The translations under genes were made by a program, and so were the position numbers. From the NCBI RefSeq assembly GCF_000949865.1, contig NZ_JWJH01000012.1:131928-195927 (forward strand): 64,000 nt of DNA. The letters run 5' to 3'. Below are positions 25,453-33,371 of the stretch, piece by piece. Source of the stretch: Rhizobium nepotum 39/7. GTDB lineage: Bacteria > Pseudomonadota > Alphaproteobacteria > Rhizobiales > Rhizobiaceae. The notes below the pieces were generated by a model. The model did no database searches, was not told where the DNA came from, and worked only from the letters and a program-made list of their open reading frames with translations. Within the stretch, counting starts at the first letter, position 1, and each line of letters starts with the position of its first letter.

Positions 25453-26098
25453 TGGGGGACCACCGTCTTTCGAGATACCCGCCGAAACGGGCGATGGGGA
25501 AGCTGATAAGGAAGTAGATGGCGCCGCAGATCATGAGAATGGTCAGCGGTTCCTGCAGGCGGGTGACGAGGATCTGCGAGGCGCGCAGAAGCTCGATGAG
25601 GCCGAGCCACAGCACCAGCGCGGAATCCTTCATGACGCCGAGCGTCAGGCCAATCCACGAAGGCAACGACACGCGGGTGGCGAGTGGCAGCACGATGTAG
25701 CGCATGTCCTGCGACCAGGTCATGCCCAGCGACCGGCAGGCGCGGCGGGTATTGGACGGAACGGCGCCAATGCCGCCGCGAACGATCTCCGTGCAATAGG
25801 CCGCCGTATAGAGCGACAGCACCACGCAGGAAGTCGTGAAGGGCGGCCAGCCGAGCTTGGCGATCGACTGGAAGGCGTTGCCAAGCACCAATTGGATGAG
25901 CAGCGGCACGGAGCGGAAAATATCCAGCACAAAGGTCAGCGGCAGGGACCAGTATGCCCCGAACTGAAAGCGGATGACGCCGAAGATGATCCCCATGAGG
26001 GTGCCTGCCGTAACGGCGACGGCGGTGACGGCAAGCGTCATCCCCGCACCCTTGGCAAGGAAGGCGAGATCACTCCAGGTGAGAGCGGTTTCAAACAT
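25445..26098 (-). CDS. ABC transporter permease (hydroxyproline cluster)
   Basis: A 217-residue HisM-type permease with about five membrane segments and the EAA-type loop RACRSLGMTWSQDMRYIVLPLATR. It follows the other permease by 12 bases. Confidence 0.92.
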   Translation of the reverse strand: MFETALTWSDLAFLAKGAGMTLAVTAVAVTAGTLMGIIFGVIRFQFGAYWSLPLTFVLDIFRSVPLLIQLVLGNAFQSIAKLGWPPFTTSCVVLSLYTAAYCTEIVRGGIGAVPSNTRRACRSLGMTWSQDMRYIVLPLATRVSLPSWIGLTLGVMKDSALVLWLGLIELLRASQILVTRLQEPLTILMICGAIYFLISFPIARFGGYLERRWSPND

Positions 26099-26110
26099 GG
26101 CGCACCTCTC

Positions 26111-26776
26111 TCAGTAACGGAACAGACGCCAGGCCAGCATTCTGGCGGCGAGGGTGACGATTTTGGCGATCACGTAATAGATGACCGCGGCGAGCGCAAA
26201 AAATTCGAAGGTGCGGAACGAACGGGCGTTCAAGGCCTGCGTGACGCCGGCAAGATCCGTATTCATGCCGACCGTGACTCCGAGCGAGGTCATCAGGATC
26301 GCCCAGACCATCTGGTTTGTGGCGGGCAGAAAGGCGACGCGCAGCATCTGCGGCATAATGATGAGACGGAAGGTCTGCATCGACGTCATGCCGAGCGAAC
26401 GGCCGGACCGCGTCTGCGTGTCCGGAATGGCCTTCAGCGCACCGCGAAAATTCTCCGCCAGATAACCGGCATTATTGAAGGCGATGCCGGCCAGAAGCGC
26501 CGTAAAGGGGCTGAGGTGGATGCCGAAATTGCCTAGGCCGAAATGGGCCATGTAAATCTGGAACAGCGCCGGTGTGTTGCGCGCGATCTCCACCCAGACG
26601 GCGGCGAAAGCACTGAGAATGCGGTTGCCGGAGAGCCGGAACAGCGTCAGTACGATAGCGAAGGAAAGACCGATCACCATCGACAGAATGGCGATCTGCA
26701 GCGTCACCACCGCACCGTCCAGCAGCTGCGGCAAAGCCTTCAGTGCCTGATTCCAGTGGAATGTGTAGTTGAACAT
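26111..26776 (-). CDS. ABC transporter permease (hydroxyproline cluster)
   Basis: A 221-residue HisQ-type permease; EAA-type loop TRSGRSLGMTSMQTFRLIIMPQMLR. Together with the adjacent permease it forms the membrane channel. It is 70 bases after the binding-protein gene. The short imperfect GC stem GGCGCGGTC/GACCGCGCC in that gap (26807-26828) may lower downstream expression relative to the binding protein. Confidence 0.92.
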   Translation of the reverse strand: MFNYTFHWNQALKALPQLLDGAVVTLQIAILSMVIGLSFAIVLTLFRLSGNRILSAFAAVWVEIARNTPALFQIYMAHFGLGNFGIHLSPFTALLAGIAFNNAGYLAENFRGALKAIPDTQTRSGRSLGMTSMQTFRLIIMPQMLRVAFLPATNQMVWAILMTSLGVTVGMNTDLAGVTQALNARSFRTFEFFALAAVIYYVIAKIVTLAARMLAWRLFRY

Positions 26777-26846
26777 AACGCTCTCACCTTTCAGAAACGA
26801 TCAACGGCGCGGTCATGTCGACCGCGCCGTTTACGAAAAATCCTGA

Positions 26847-27653
26847 TCAGCGATAAACGCCGTTGACGGTAAGCGAGGGAACTTCGCCGCCAACCCATTT
26901 CTCATAGAGTTCGGCGTAACGACCGGTGCGAACCTGCTGGTTGATGAAGAGGTTCAGGTAGTTGATGAAGCCGTATTCGTCACGGTTGGTGAAGAGCGCG
27001 ACATAGTCGATGTCATAGGGCGCCTTGCCGACCACCGAGATGCCGGCGAATTTGCCGGTCTTGACGTTGGCCTGCGCAACGGTCGAGGTGGACACGGTGG
27101 CGTCGATCTGACCCTGGCTGAGCGCGAGGAACACATCGGCCTGCGTCTGGTAGGGACGGAATTCGCCCACACCCCACTCCTTGACCGTCTTTTCGAGTGC
27201 TATGGCTTCGAACGTACCGGCGGTCGCACCGACTGTCTTGCCCTTCATGTCCTCGAAGGACTTGACGCCGGACTTGTCGTTGGCGGTGACAGCCATTTCG
27301 AAGGCGAAGTAAGGCACCGTCATGCCGACCGTCTTGGCGCGTTCCAGCGTATCGGAGGTGGAAGCGACACCGACATCGACGCGGCCGGACATCAGCGCCG
27401 GAATGCGCTCGGGGAAAGGCGTCTCGACGATTTCAGCCGTGACGCCGAGCGCCTTGGCGAGATCGTTGCAATAATCGACATCGAAGCCGATCGGATTGTT
27501 GGCGTCATCACGCGCGCCCATGGGCGGGAAATCGAGCACGACGGCGCAACGCAGCGTGCCGGACGAAATGACGTCGTCAAGCTTGTCGGCCTTGGCCGGA
27601 GTGATAGCAAAAGCGGCGGCCAGCAGGCCGGCGACGATGATCGATTTTTTCAT
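26847..27653 (-). CDS. ABC transporter periplasmic substrate-binding protein, probable hydroxyproline binder
   Basis: A 268-residue family-3 binding protein. Signal peptide: MKKSIIVAGLLAAAFAI, cleavage near AKA. The family pattern LRCAVVLDFPPMG and GFDVDYCNDLAKALG follows. It is the first gene of a seven-gene minus-strand unit (binding protein, two permeases, ATPase, FAD enzyme, aconitase X, racemase-family enzyme), so its ligand is probably the substrate of those enzymes, i.e. a hydroxyproline isomer. Its upstream region carries a TTGTATAC motif shared with other promoters of the cluster. Confidence 0.9.
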   Translation of the reverse strand: MKKSIIVAGLLAAAFAITPAKADKLDDVISSGTLRCAVVLDFPPMGARDDANNPIGFDVDYCNDLAKALGVTAEIVETPFPERIPALMSGRVDVGVASTSDTLERAKTVGMTVPYFAFEMAVTANDKSGVKSFEDMKGKTVGATAGTFEAIALEKTVKEWGVGEFRPYQTQADVFLALSQGQIDATVSTSTVAQANVKTGKFAGISVVGKAPYDIDYVALFTNRDEYGFINYLNLFINQQVRTGRYAELYEKWVGGEVPSLTVNGVYR

Positions 27654-27740
27654 TGTTGATTTGCTCCCAGAATTGCTCTGCCGTTGAAGGCGCGGTCACT
27701 ATTTCCCCATGGGAGCTATAAATCAACCTAAAAATACAAC

Positions 27741-27750
27741 TAGTATACAA
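27741..27750 (-). promoter_or_regulatory. Candidate GntR operator, binding-protein promoter
   Basis: On the minus strand TTGTATACTA, followed after one base by a second TTGTAT. It lies about 90 bases upstream of the binding-protein start. The TTGTnnAC core recurs at 28022, 30229 and 30963. Confidence 0.5.
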
Positions 27751-28021
27751 AAAGAATTTTTTGCATTTGCGAACCGGATTGTTGCGATACGTAAGCTCTG
27801 CAGATCAACTGCCTGATATTAAGGGTCGATCTATTTTACCCGCTCTTGCCGTCGCCGTTACCAGGCAGCTGTCGGAAGCGGTGCCGGCGGATTGATCTTT
27901 GCCTGATTTCGTAGCGCTTGCGCCCGCCCTGCCGTCACCCTGCAAGAATGAAATGACGGGATATGGACCGACGCTCACTTCAGGCAAGATGCCGAAAAGA
28001 CGAGTTGCAATAGACTGACCT

Positions 28022-28031
28022 TTGTATACTT
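28022..28031 (+). promoter_or_regulatory. Candidate GntR operator, reductase promoter
   Basis: TTGTATACTT, 42 bases before the reductase start, where it would overlap the promoter. Confidence 0.5.
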
Positions 28032-28072
28032 TATGTATTCAAAATGTGCAGGCCTGATATCGGAGGACTATG

Positions 28073-29110
28073 ATGAGCGACACCACCACCCTGACAATCG
28101 ACGGGCTTCTGGAACGGGTCGAGGCGATTTTCCGCAAGGCGGGGCTGAATGCCGTGCAGGCTGGAGCGCTTGCGCGCGTTATTGTTGCCGGCGAACGGGA
28201 CGCCTGCAAGTCGCACGGCATCTATCGCATTGAAGGCGCCCTGCGCACCGTCAAAGCGGGCAAGGTGAAACCCGACGCGATACCGGCAGTAGCCGAGGAC
28301 GACGGCACAGCCATTGTGAAAGTCAACGCCAACGGTGGTTTTGCCAACCCCGCCTTCGAGCTAGGCCTGCCGGTTCTGGTGGAGCGGGCGAAACGCTCGG
28401 GCATCGCCGCGCTCGTCATCAATGATTGCACGCATTTCTCGGCGCTTTGGCCAGAAGTCGAAGGGCTGACCGCAAACGGCCTTGCCGGGCTCGTCATGTG
28501 TCCGAGCTATTCCACGGTCGCCCCAACGGGCGGCAGCAAGCCGCTGCTCGGCACCAACCCCTTCGCCTTCGGCTGGCCTCGCAAGGACACTTCCCCATAT
28601 GTTTTTGATTTCGCGACATCTGTTGCGGCGCGCGGCGAGATAGAACTGCACCGGCGTGCGGGGAAATCCTTGCCCGAAGGCTGGGCAATGGATGCCGACG
28701 GCAACCCGACGACCGACCCGGAGGCTGCGCTTGCCGGTGCCATGCTTCCCTTCGGCGGCCACAAGGGTTCGGCCATCGGCACGATGATCGAGCTTCTCGC
28801 GGGTATCATGATCGGCGACCTCACCAGCCCCGAGGTGCTGGATTATCTCGGCACCACGACGCTTGCACCGTTCCATGGGGAGCTGATAGTTGCGTTTTCC
28901 CCGGAAGCCTTCGCCAAGGGCCGCCCCGGCGATCCCTTCCAGCGGGCTGAAATCCTGTTCGACGCCATCATCGGCCAGGGCGCCCGCCTGCCCTCCGGCC
29001 GCCGCTTCACCGCCCGCGCCAAATCCGAAAACGAAGGCATCACCTTGACCGCCGCCGAAATCACCGGACTCGACCGGCTGCTGGAAAAGGGGCTGGACGC
29101 GATCTCCTGA
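28073..29110 (+). CDS. Delta1-pyrroline-2-carboxylate reductase (Ldh2/MDH2 family)
   Basis: A 345-residue NAD(P)H-dependent reductase of the malate/L-lactate dehydrogenase 2 fold, which differs from Rossmann enzymes. The catalytic His48 lies in CKSHGIYR, the nucleotide-binding region in LLGTNPFAFGWPR and PFGGHKGSAIGTMIELL. Family members in hydroxyproline clusters reduce Delta1-pyrroline-2-carboxylate to L-proline, the step after aconitase X. The ATG at 28073 is six bases from GGAGG; an ATG one codon earlier is spaced less well. It is divergent from the transport operon. Confidence 0.88.
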   Translation: MSDTTTLTIDGLLERVEAIFRKAGLNAVQAGALARVIVAGERDACKSHGIYRIEGALRTVKAGKVKPDAIPAVAEDDGTAIVKVNANGGFANPAFELGLPVLVERAKRSGIAALVINDCTHFSALWPEVEGLTANGLAGLVMCPSYSTVAPTGGSKPLLGTNPFAFGWPRKDTSPYVFDFATSVAARGEIELHRRAGKSLPEGWAMDADGNPTTDPEAALAGAMLPFGGHKGSAIGTMIELLAGIMIGDLTSPEVLDYLGTTTLAPFHGELIVAFSPEAFAKGRPGDPFQRAEILFDAIIGQGARLPSGRRFTARAKSENEGITLTAAEITGLDRLLEKGLDAIS

Positions 29111-29134
29111 CCGCGTCTGATTGTGGAAATAAGA

Positions 29135-29156
29135 AAGGCCCACAAATGTGGGCCTT
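29135..29156. terminator. Bidirectional terminator between convergent genes
   Basis: A 9-bp stem AAGGCCCAC/GTGGGCCTT with a 4-base loop lies between the reductase and DapA-family genes. Short T-rich flanks occur on both sides, so it can serve both strands. Confidence 0.75.
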
Positions 29157-29175
29157 AATTCATTTCAGAGGATAA

Positions 29176-30141
29176 TCACGCAGCCTTGCAGGCCTGCACC
29201 GCGCCCGGGAGCTTGCTCCAATCGGCGTACCAGCTGTTGAACAGCTTGAACTGCGTCTCGACATAACCGCGCTGGCTGTCACTCAATACATCGGTCTCGT
29301 TGAAGTGCAGCGTGTATTCTCTGTCGCCCTTCAGCACCATCATGTGCTTGAAATAGAGAACCAGATCCGGGCCTTCATCGAAGGAGGAAAGCACGGCCAG
29401 CGCCTGCTCCAGTTCCAGAGCACGGTGCCTGGCATCCGCATCGCCCTTGGCGGCGGCCTGCGACAGCTTGCAAAGGTGGATAACTTCCTTCGGCAGAACA
29501 TTGCCGATGCCGGTGATGGCGCCGGTTGCGCCGCAATTGACGAAGCCGTGGAAAACGGCGGTATCGACGCCGATCATCAAGGTAACTTCGTCATCGCGGC
29601 TGGTGATGTTTTCAGCGGCGTAACGCATATCCGCCGGGCCGCCAAACTCCTTGAAGCCGACAAGGTTCTTGTGCTCGGCCCGCAGGGCGAAAAAGAGATC
29701 GGCGCGGGTGGCGAAACCGTAATAGGGGCTGTTGTAGATAACAGCAGGAGTTTCGGGAGCAGCCGCGAGGATGGCCTTGAAATGCGCCTTCTGGGCGGCA
29801 ATGACCGAACCGCGCGAGAGAACGCGGGGAATGACCATCAAGCCCTTTGCGCCAACCTTCTGGGCATGGGCGGCATGCGCAACGGCGGAAGCCGTATTGA
29901 CCGCACCGGTGCCGACGATGACCGGAATACCAGCCTTCACCAGGCGCTCCACGCCTTCCATGCGCTGCTCGTCCGTCAGGAGCGGCCAGTCACCCATGGA
30001 ACCGCAATAAACAACAGCCGACATGCCATCGGCGATCAGTTCCTTGCCCTTGCGGACAAGTGCATCGAAATCGGGTGTGCGATCATCCTTGCAGGGGGTC
30101 ATCAACGCGGGGATCACGCCGGAAAAAATGCTGGCCGTCAT
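29176..30141 (-). CDS. DapA-family lyase, probable Delta1-pyrroline-4-hydroxy-2-carboxylate deaminase
   Basis: A 321-residue class-I aldolase-fold protein of the dihydrodipicolinate synthase family. The Schiff-base Lys164 is in VGFKEFGG and the catalytic Tyr136 in VIYNSPYYGF; the GSMGDWPLL segment replaces the GTTGE of true DapA. In rhizobial 4-hydroxyproline degradation an enzyme of this family (HypD) deaminates Delta1-pyrroline-4-hydroxy-2-carboxylate to 2,5-dioxovalerate. Context supports that; family membership alone would also allow sugar-acid aldolases. AGGAG precedes the ATG at 30141. Confidence 0.82.
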   Translation of the reverse strand: MTASIFSGVIPALMTPCKDDRTPDFDALVRKGKELIADGMSAVVYCGSMGDWPLLTDEQRMEGVERLVKAGIPVIVGTGAVNTASAVAHAAHAQKVGAKGLMVIPRVLSRGSVIAAQKAHFKAILAAAPETPAVIYNSPYYGFATRADLFFALRAEHKNLVGFKEFGGPADMRYAAENITSRDDEVTLMIGVDTAVFHGFVNCGATGAITGIGNVLPKEVIHLCKLSQAAAKGDADARHRALELEQALAVLSSFDEGPDLVLYFKHMMVLKGDREYTLHFNETDVLSDSQRGYVETQFKLFNSWYADWSKLPGAVQACKAA

Positions 30142-30210
30142 TACTAGCTCCTAAGGGACATGTTTTTCGGGAATGGACGCACGTCCGCGCCACCCTTTCG
30201 ACAAAGACAT

Positions 30211-30238
30211 TACAATCTTGTATTTTATTTGTCGACAA
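30211..30238. promoter_or_regulatory. Candidate GntR operators in the deaminase promoter
   Basis: The perfect palindrome TTGTCGACAA (30229-30238) lies about 90 bases upstream of the deaminase start, next to a second dyad TACAA-tc-TTGTA (30211-30222). Confidence 0.55.
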
Positions 30239-30250
30239 GAATTCGGCAAG

Positions 30251-30949
30251 CTACAGATTTATTTCCAGGCGCTCGTTGCGCACCAGCAATTTCTGCACCT
30301 GCTGCACGATCTGTTCGGCGTGCTCGCGGGCCAGTTTTTCGGAAAGGCCGGTGTCACGCGCGGCAATCGCCGCAATCATCTCGTCATGATCATCGACAAA
30401 ACGTTTCGGCAGGCGGTCGTCATAGGACTGGTAATAGAGCCGCAAAATGCGCCGCCCCTCATCCAGCAGGCGCTTGAACAGGGTGGTGAAATAGGGGTTT
30501 CGTCCGGCTTCCGCGATGGAAAGGTGGAGTGCGGCATTGGTGGAGATCATCGCAAGCGCATCCTGCGCTTCCACAGCAGCGGCGAATTCCGCCTGATGGG
30601 CGCGGATTTCCGCCAGATCTTCCGGGCGGTGATATTGGGCAGCCAATTGCGTCGTGACCCGGTACATCAGCACCAATGCATCGAAATAGGTATGCATGTT
30701 GAGGAAATCGATGTTCGATACCATGGTCGAACGGTTCGGCAACGTATCGATCAGCCCCTCACCCGAAAGTCGCACCAGCGCTTCGCGAATGGGCGTGCGT
30801 GACATCTTGAACCGTTCGGCAAGCTGCACTTCGTCGATGGGACTGCCGGGCGGCAGGACCAGATCGAGAATCTCGTCGCGCAGCAGATCGTAGACCATCT
30901 TCACGCCGGAGCCACGCTTACGCTCGGCAGAAGCAATTATATCCGTCAT
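30251..30949 (-). CDS. GntR-family (FadR/FCD subfamily) regulator
   Basis: A 232-residue regulator. The N-terminal winged helix (LAERFKMSRTPIREALVRLSGEGLI) is followed by an all-helical FCD ligand domain with metal-binding His residues (HLSIAEAGRNPYF, DDHDEMIAAI, REHAEQI). It lies just upstream of the deaminase gene on the same strand. The start at 30949 has GAGGG at good distance; a TTG 18 codons earlier is less likely. The TTGTCGACAT motif in its own promoter suggests autoregulation. It is the probable regulator of the hydroxyproline genes. Confidence 0.9.
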   Translation of the reverse strand: MTDIIASAERKRGSGVKMVYDLLRDEILDLVLPPGSPIDEVQLAERFKMSRTPIREALVRLSGEGLIDTLPNRSTMVSNIDFLNMHTYFDALVLMYRVTTQLAAQYHRPEDLAEIRAHQAEFAAAVEAQDALAMISTNAALHLSIAEAGRNPYFTTLFKRLLDEGRRILRLYYQSYDDRLPKRFVDDHDEMIAAIAARDTGLSEKLAREHAEQIVQQVQKLLVRNERLEINL

Positions 30950-30962
30950 AACCAAATCCCTC

Positions 30963-30972
30963 TTGTCGACAT
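30963..30972. promoter_or_regulatory. Candidate GntR operator, own promoter
   Basis: TTGTCGACAT, 14 bases upstream of the GntR start, overlapping its likely promoter or leader. Confidence 0.5.
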
Positions 30973-31055
30973 AAAGAGTACTATTATATTTTTTTGTTAT
31001 CAACGCCGCGTCGCGGCACTGCTACTTCGAATGGCGGAATAATTGTTCAAAAACA

Positions 31056-31091
31056 ACAAAAAGCCGTCGCGAAAATTACCCGCGACGGCTT
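31056..31091 (-). terminator. Rho-independent terminator of the FtsZ-like gene
   Basis: An 11-bp stem AAGCCGTCGCG/CGCGACGGCTT with a 9-base loop is followed on the minus strand by TTTGTTG. It sits 58 bases after the stop codon. Confidence 0.85.
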
Positions 31092-31148
31092 CAATCATTC
31101 AATTTGTGGCGTAGGCGCTTTAAACAGCGCCGACCTGAGGACTGGGTC

Positions 31149-32111
31149 TCAGTTGCGCAGTCCGGTGGCCACGACCGAGATCTTGAATGCGCCATCCAGC
31201 GTCGGATCGAAGGAGGCCCCCATCACCACGTCGGTCTCCTCGCTGACCGCCTCGCGCACCAGCGTCATCGCCTCGTCGATCTCGTACAGCGTCAGATCGT
31301 TACCGCCCGAGATGGCAACCAGCGCACCGCGCGCATCCTTCAGCGACGGTTCGCCGAGCAGTGGGTTGGCGATGGCCGCCGCTGCCGCCTCCGAGGCGCG
31401 TTTTGCACCCTTGGCCTGCGCCGTGCCCATAAGCGCGCGCCCGCCATTCTTCATGACGTAACGCACATCGGCGAAATCGAGATTGACCAGTCCTTCGCGC
31501 AGGACGAGATCGGTGATGCAGCGCACGCCAAGCGACAGAACCTTATCGGCCGTCTTCAGGGCGTTTTCGAAGGTGGTGCCTAGATCCGCAATGCGCAAAA
31601 GGTTCTGGTTGGGAATGACGATGACGGTATCGGCGGTGTTGAGCAGGTTCGCGAAACCGTATTCGGCAGCGCGCATGCGGCGTGTACCCTCGAAGCTGAA
31701 CGGCAGCGTGACGACGCCAACGGTCAAGATATTCTTCGCTCGGCAGGCTTCCGCGATGACGGGTGCAGCGCCCGTGCCGGTACCGCCACCCATGCCGGCG
31801 GTGATGAAGCACATGTCGTAACCGTTCAGGTGATCCATGATCTCATCGAGCGAATCGATCGCCGCCTGCCGGCCGACTTCCGGATCCGCCCCCGCTCCCA
31901 GCCCACCGGTCAGTTCGGAGCTGAGCTGTACGAGCCTCGGTGCGTTGGTTTTCTTCAGCGCCTGCGCATCGGTATTGGCCGCGATGAAATCAACACCGCT
32001 GATGCCTTCGGCGATCATGTTGTTGATTGCGTTGCCGCCACCGCCGCCAACGCCGATGACGGCGATATTGGGCGTGTTGCGGGCGATCGGAGCGCGCGGA
32101 GACTGGGTCAT
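31149..32111 (-). CDS. FtsZ paralogue without C-terminal tail
   Basis: A 320-residue tubulin-like GTPase. All nucleotide loops are present: GVGGGGGNAINNM, AANTDAQAL, GGGTGTGAAPVIAE (108-121) and NQNLL; the activation domain (T7 region NLDFADVR) is intact too. It stops right after the globular core: the long linker and the conserved C-terminal peptide that bind FtsA/ZipA in true FtsZ are missing. Agrobacterium is known to carry such extra FtsZ homologues besides the essential one in the dcw cluster. It is monocistronic with its own terminator. Its role in division is unclear. Confidence 0.93.
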   Translation of the reverse strand: MTQSPRAPIARNTPNIAVIGVGGGGGNAINNMIAEGISGVDFIAANTDAQALKKTNAPRLVQLSSELTGGLGAGADPEVGRQAAIDSLDEIMDHLNGYDMCFITAGMGGGTGTGAAPVIAEACRAKNILTVGVVTLPFSFEGTRRMRAAEYGFANLLNTADTVIVIPNQNLLRIADLGTTFENALKTADKVLSLGVRCITDLVLREGLVNLDFADVRYVMKNGGRALMGTAQAKGAKRASEAAAAAIANPLLGEPSLKDARGALVAISGGNDLTLYEIDEAMTLVREAVSEETDVVMGASFDPTLDGAFKISVVATGLRN

Positions 32112-32488
32112 CGTTTTATTCTCTTTCTAAACTCATAGGGTCTCGCGCCGTTTTTTTGACCGCGGCACTCGAATGATCGGCGACGTTCCGGCGCTTCCTT
32201 CCTGGCGGATGAAGGACGCTGTAACGCTTTGAATTTGCTGCGAGCCTTTCCGCCGGTTACGGCAAAAGGCTCGTGCTCCAGGGCGAAAGATGCGCTGCGG
32301 CGACTGTCTCCGACCCCTTCCCCGGATGAAAACCAAACCGAATCAACTGCTTCGCTATCCACAGGTGATAGCCGAAAAGCCATGTCGTTTACACTCCATT
32401 CACCATGTTTATCTCACTTTGGAACGAGTTGCGCCGACAGGTGTTTGCTTGCCAGCCGCGCTAAAGCGCATGGAATGGAGGCAGGTAT
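32112..32488. other. Divergent intergenic region (FtsZ paralogue / response regulator)
   Basis: 377 bases. The right part contains the EcfG-type promoter of the response regulator. Short minus-strand frames at 32108-32383 are rich in Arg/Ser and have no ribosome site; I do not regard them as genes. Confidence 0.6.
32421..32445 (+). promoter_or_regulatory. EcfG (general stress sigma factor)-type promoter
   Basis: GGAAC, 17 bases, GTT: the consensus of alphaproteobacterial EcfG promoters. A transcript from here would have a leader of about 35-40 bases before the response-regulator ATG at 32489. Confidence 0.6.
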
Positions 32489-32932
32489 ATGACCGCAGAC
32501 GTCTTGCAAATCGAACAGGGTTTCCACACGGCACAACCGCGCGTACTGATCGTGGAAGACGAATTCCTCATCGCCATGGATATCGAGGATTCCATTCTGC
32601 AGGCGGAAGAGGAAGCGAATGTCATCGGCATCGCCAACCGGCTGGACGAGGCAGTGGCGATGGGCAGCCGCGCCGATATCGCCTTCGTTGACGTCAATCT
32701 TGCCGATGGCCGGACCGGCCCCGAGATCGGGCGGCGGCTTTCGCAGGATCATGGCGTTGTGGTGATTTTCATGACGGCAAACCCGGAAGCCGTCCTCAAT
32801 CTCGGCATCGGTGCCGGTGTGATTGCCAAACCCGTGCCGCAGGATGCCGTGGAACAATGCCTCGCCTACGCACTTGCGCGGCTTGCGGGTACGCGCGCCA
32901 TAATCCCCATTGGCATGGTGGTTTTTGACTGA
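32489..32932 (+). CDS. Single-domain response regulator
   Basis: A 147-residue receiver domain with no output domain. Acidic pair in VLIVEDEF, phospho-acceptor Asp68 in AFVDVNLADG, switch Thr in IFMTANPEA and the conserved Lys in IAKPV are all present. Similar single-domain regulators tune the PhyR-NepR-EcfG general stress response in alphaproteobacteria; the EcfG-type promoter upstream supports a link to that network. GGAGG lies before the ATG (tggaatGGAGGcag). No histidine kinase lies nearby. Confidence 0.9.
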   Translation: MTADVLQIEQGFHTAQPRVLIVEDEFLIAMDIEDSILQAEEEANVIGIANRLDEAVAMGSRADIAFVDVNLADGRTGPEIGRRLSQDHGVVVIFMTANPEAVLNLGIGAGVIAKPVPQDAVEQCLAYALARLAGTRAIIPIGMVVFD

Positions 32933-32984
32933 GCCATTTTCTGAATGAAAAGCGAAACGCCTGAACGCAGGACTTGGTGCTGAA

Positions 32985-33140
32985 AACAAAAAAGCCTGCC
33001 GCGGGAGGAGGTGCGGCAGGCTTTTTGAAAAAATGAACAGCGATATGGGAGGAGGAAACCGCTGTCCCCGGGGCAATCCTTGGGAGGAGGAGTAGGATCG
33101 CCCGCATTACCGAAAGGATGTGGGAGGAGGTACATCCGTT
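32985..33140 (-). ncRNA. Cuckoo-type small RNA array with four anti-Shine-Dalgarno loops
   Basis: On the minus strand four consecutive hairpins each display CCTCCTCCC in the loop: stems at 33116-33137 (GGATGT/ACATCC), 33071-33103 (GGGC-ATCCT/AGGAT-GCCC), 33037-33065 (ACAGCG/CGCTGT) and 32991-33024 (AAAGCCTGCCGC/GCGGCAGGCTTT). The last is followed by TTTTTTGTTTT and is a Rho-independent terminator. CCUCCUCCC loops in tandem, downstream of a DUF1127 gene, are the hallmark of the cuckoo/CcsR small RNAs of alphaproteobacteria, stress-induced RNAs thought to act by masking ribosome sites or binding proteins. It may be one RNA or be processed into two. The terminal hairpin can also stop transcription from the response regulator. 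Confidence 0.85.
33003..33130 (-). repeat. Four CCTCCTCCC repeats
   Basis: Exact 9-base copies at 33003-33011, 33047-33055, 33082-33090 and 33122-33130 (shown on the plus strand as GGGAGGAGG). The surrounding stems differ in sequence but keep pairing, which argues for selection on the loop. Confidence 0.9.
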
Positions 33141-33149
33141 TCGATGATT

Positions 33150-33166
33150 GGAAGATACCATCTTCC
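33150..33166. promoter_or_regulatory. Perfect palindrome upstream of the small-RNA array
   Basis: GGAAGAT-acc-ATCTTCC, 7-base arms, 13 bases before the first hairpin in transcription order. It may be a fifth structural element of the RNA or an operator. Confidence 0.4.
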
Positions 33167-33310
33167 TGCGCATTTCACAGGCACAAGCTTGCAGCCCAGA
33201 TATGCATCAAACGCATGGCGAATTTTCCGACCTGAAACGTCGATACGAGAAGTCCACTCGCCTCATGCCGGGCCCGTCCCGAGGAGACACGAAAGCGTCT
33301 GCGGTTCGCC

Positions 33311-33340
33311 AAAAACAAAAACGCCCGCAAAGCGGGCGTT
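33311..33340 (-). terminator. Rho-independent terminator of the DUF1127 gene
   Basis: A 9-bp stem AACGCCCGC/GCGGGCGTT with a 3-base loop, followed on the minus strand by TTTTTGTTTTT. It separates the DUF1127 gene from the small-RNA array, so the RNAs need read-through or their own promoter. Confidence 0.85.
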
Positions 33341-33371
33341 AAAGCATTCAAAAGCGACGATATCGCCTTGA

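Larger units (their letters stand above)
27654..28072. other. Divergent intergenic region of the hydroxyproline cluster
   Basis: 419 bases between the divergent binding-protein and reductase genes. It holds two copies of TTGTATACT (27742-27750 reversed, 28022-28030 direct) and an AT-rich stretch at 27715-27770 that probably includes the operon promoter. I see no gene in the middle part. Confidence 0.6.

Noticed and set aside
27805..27987. Possible 60-codon minus-strand gene in the divergent intergenic region
   Set aside because: No ribosome site and no recognisable protein; it lies upstream of the real promoter motifs.
32108..32383. 91-codon minus-strand frame upstream of the FtsZ paralogue
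   Set aside because: Arg/Ser-rich, overlaps the FtsZ start and lacks a convincing start.
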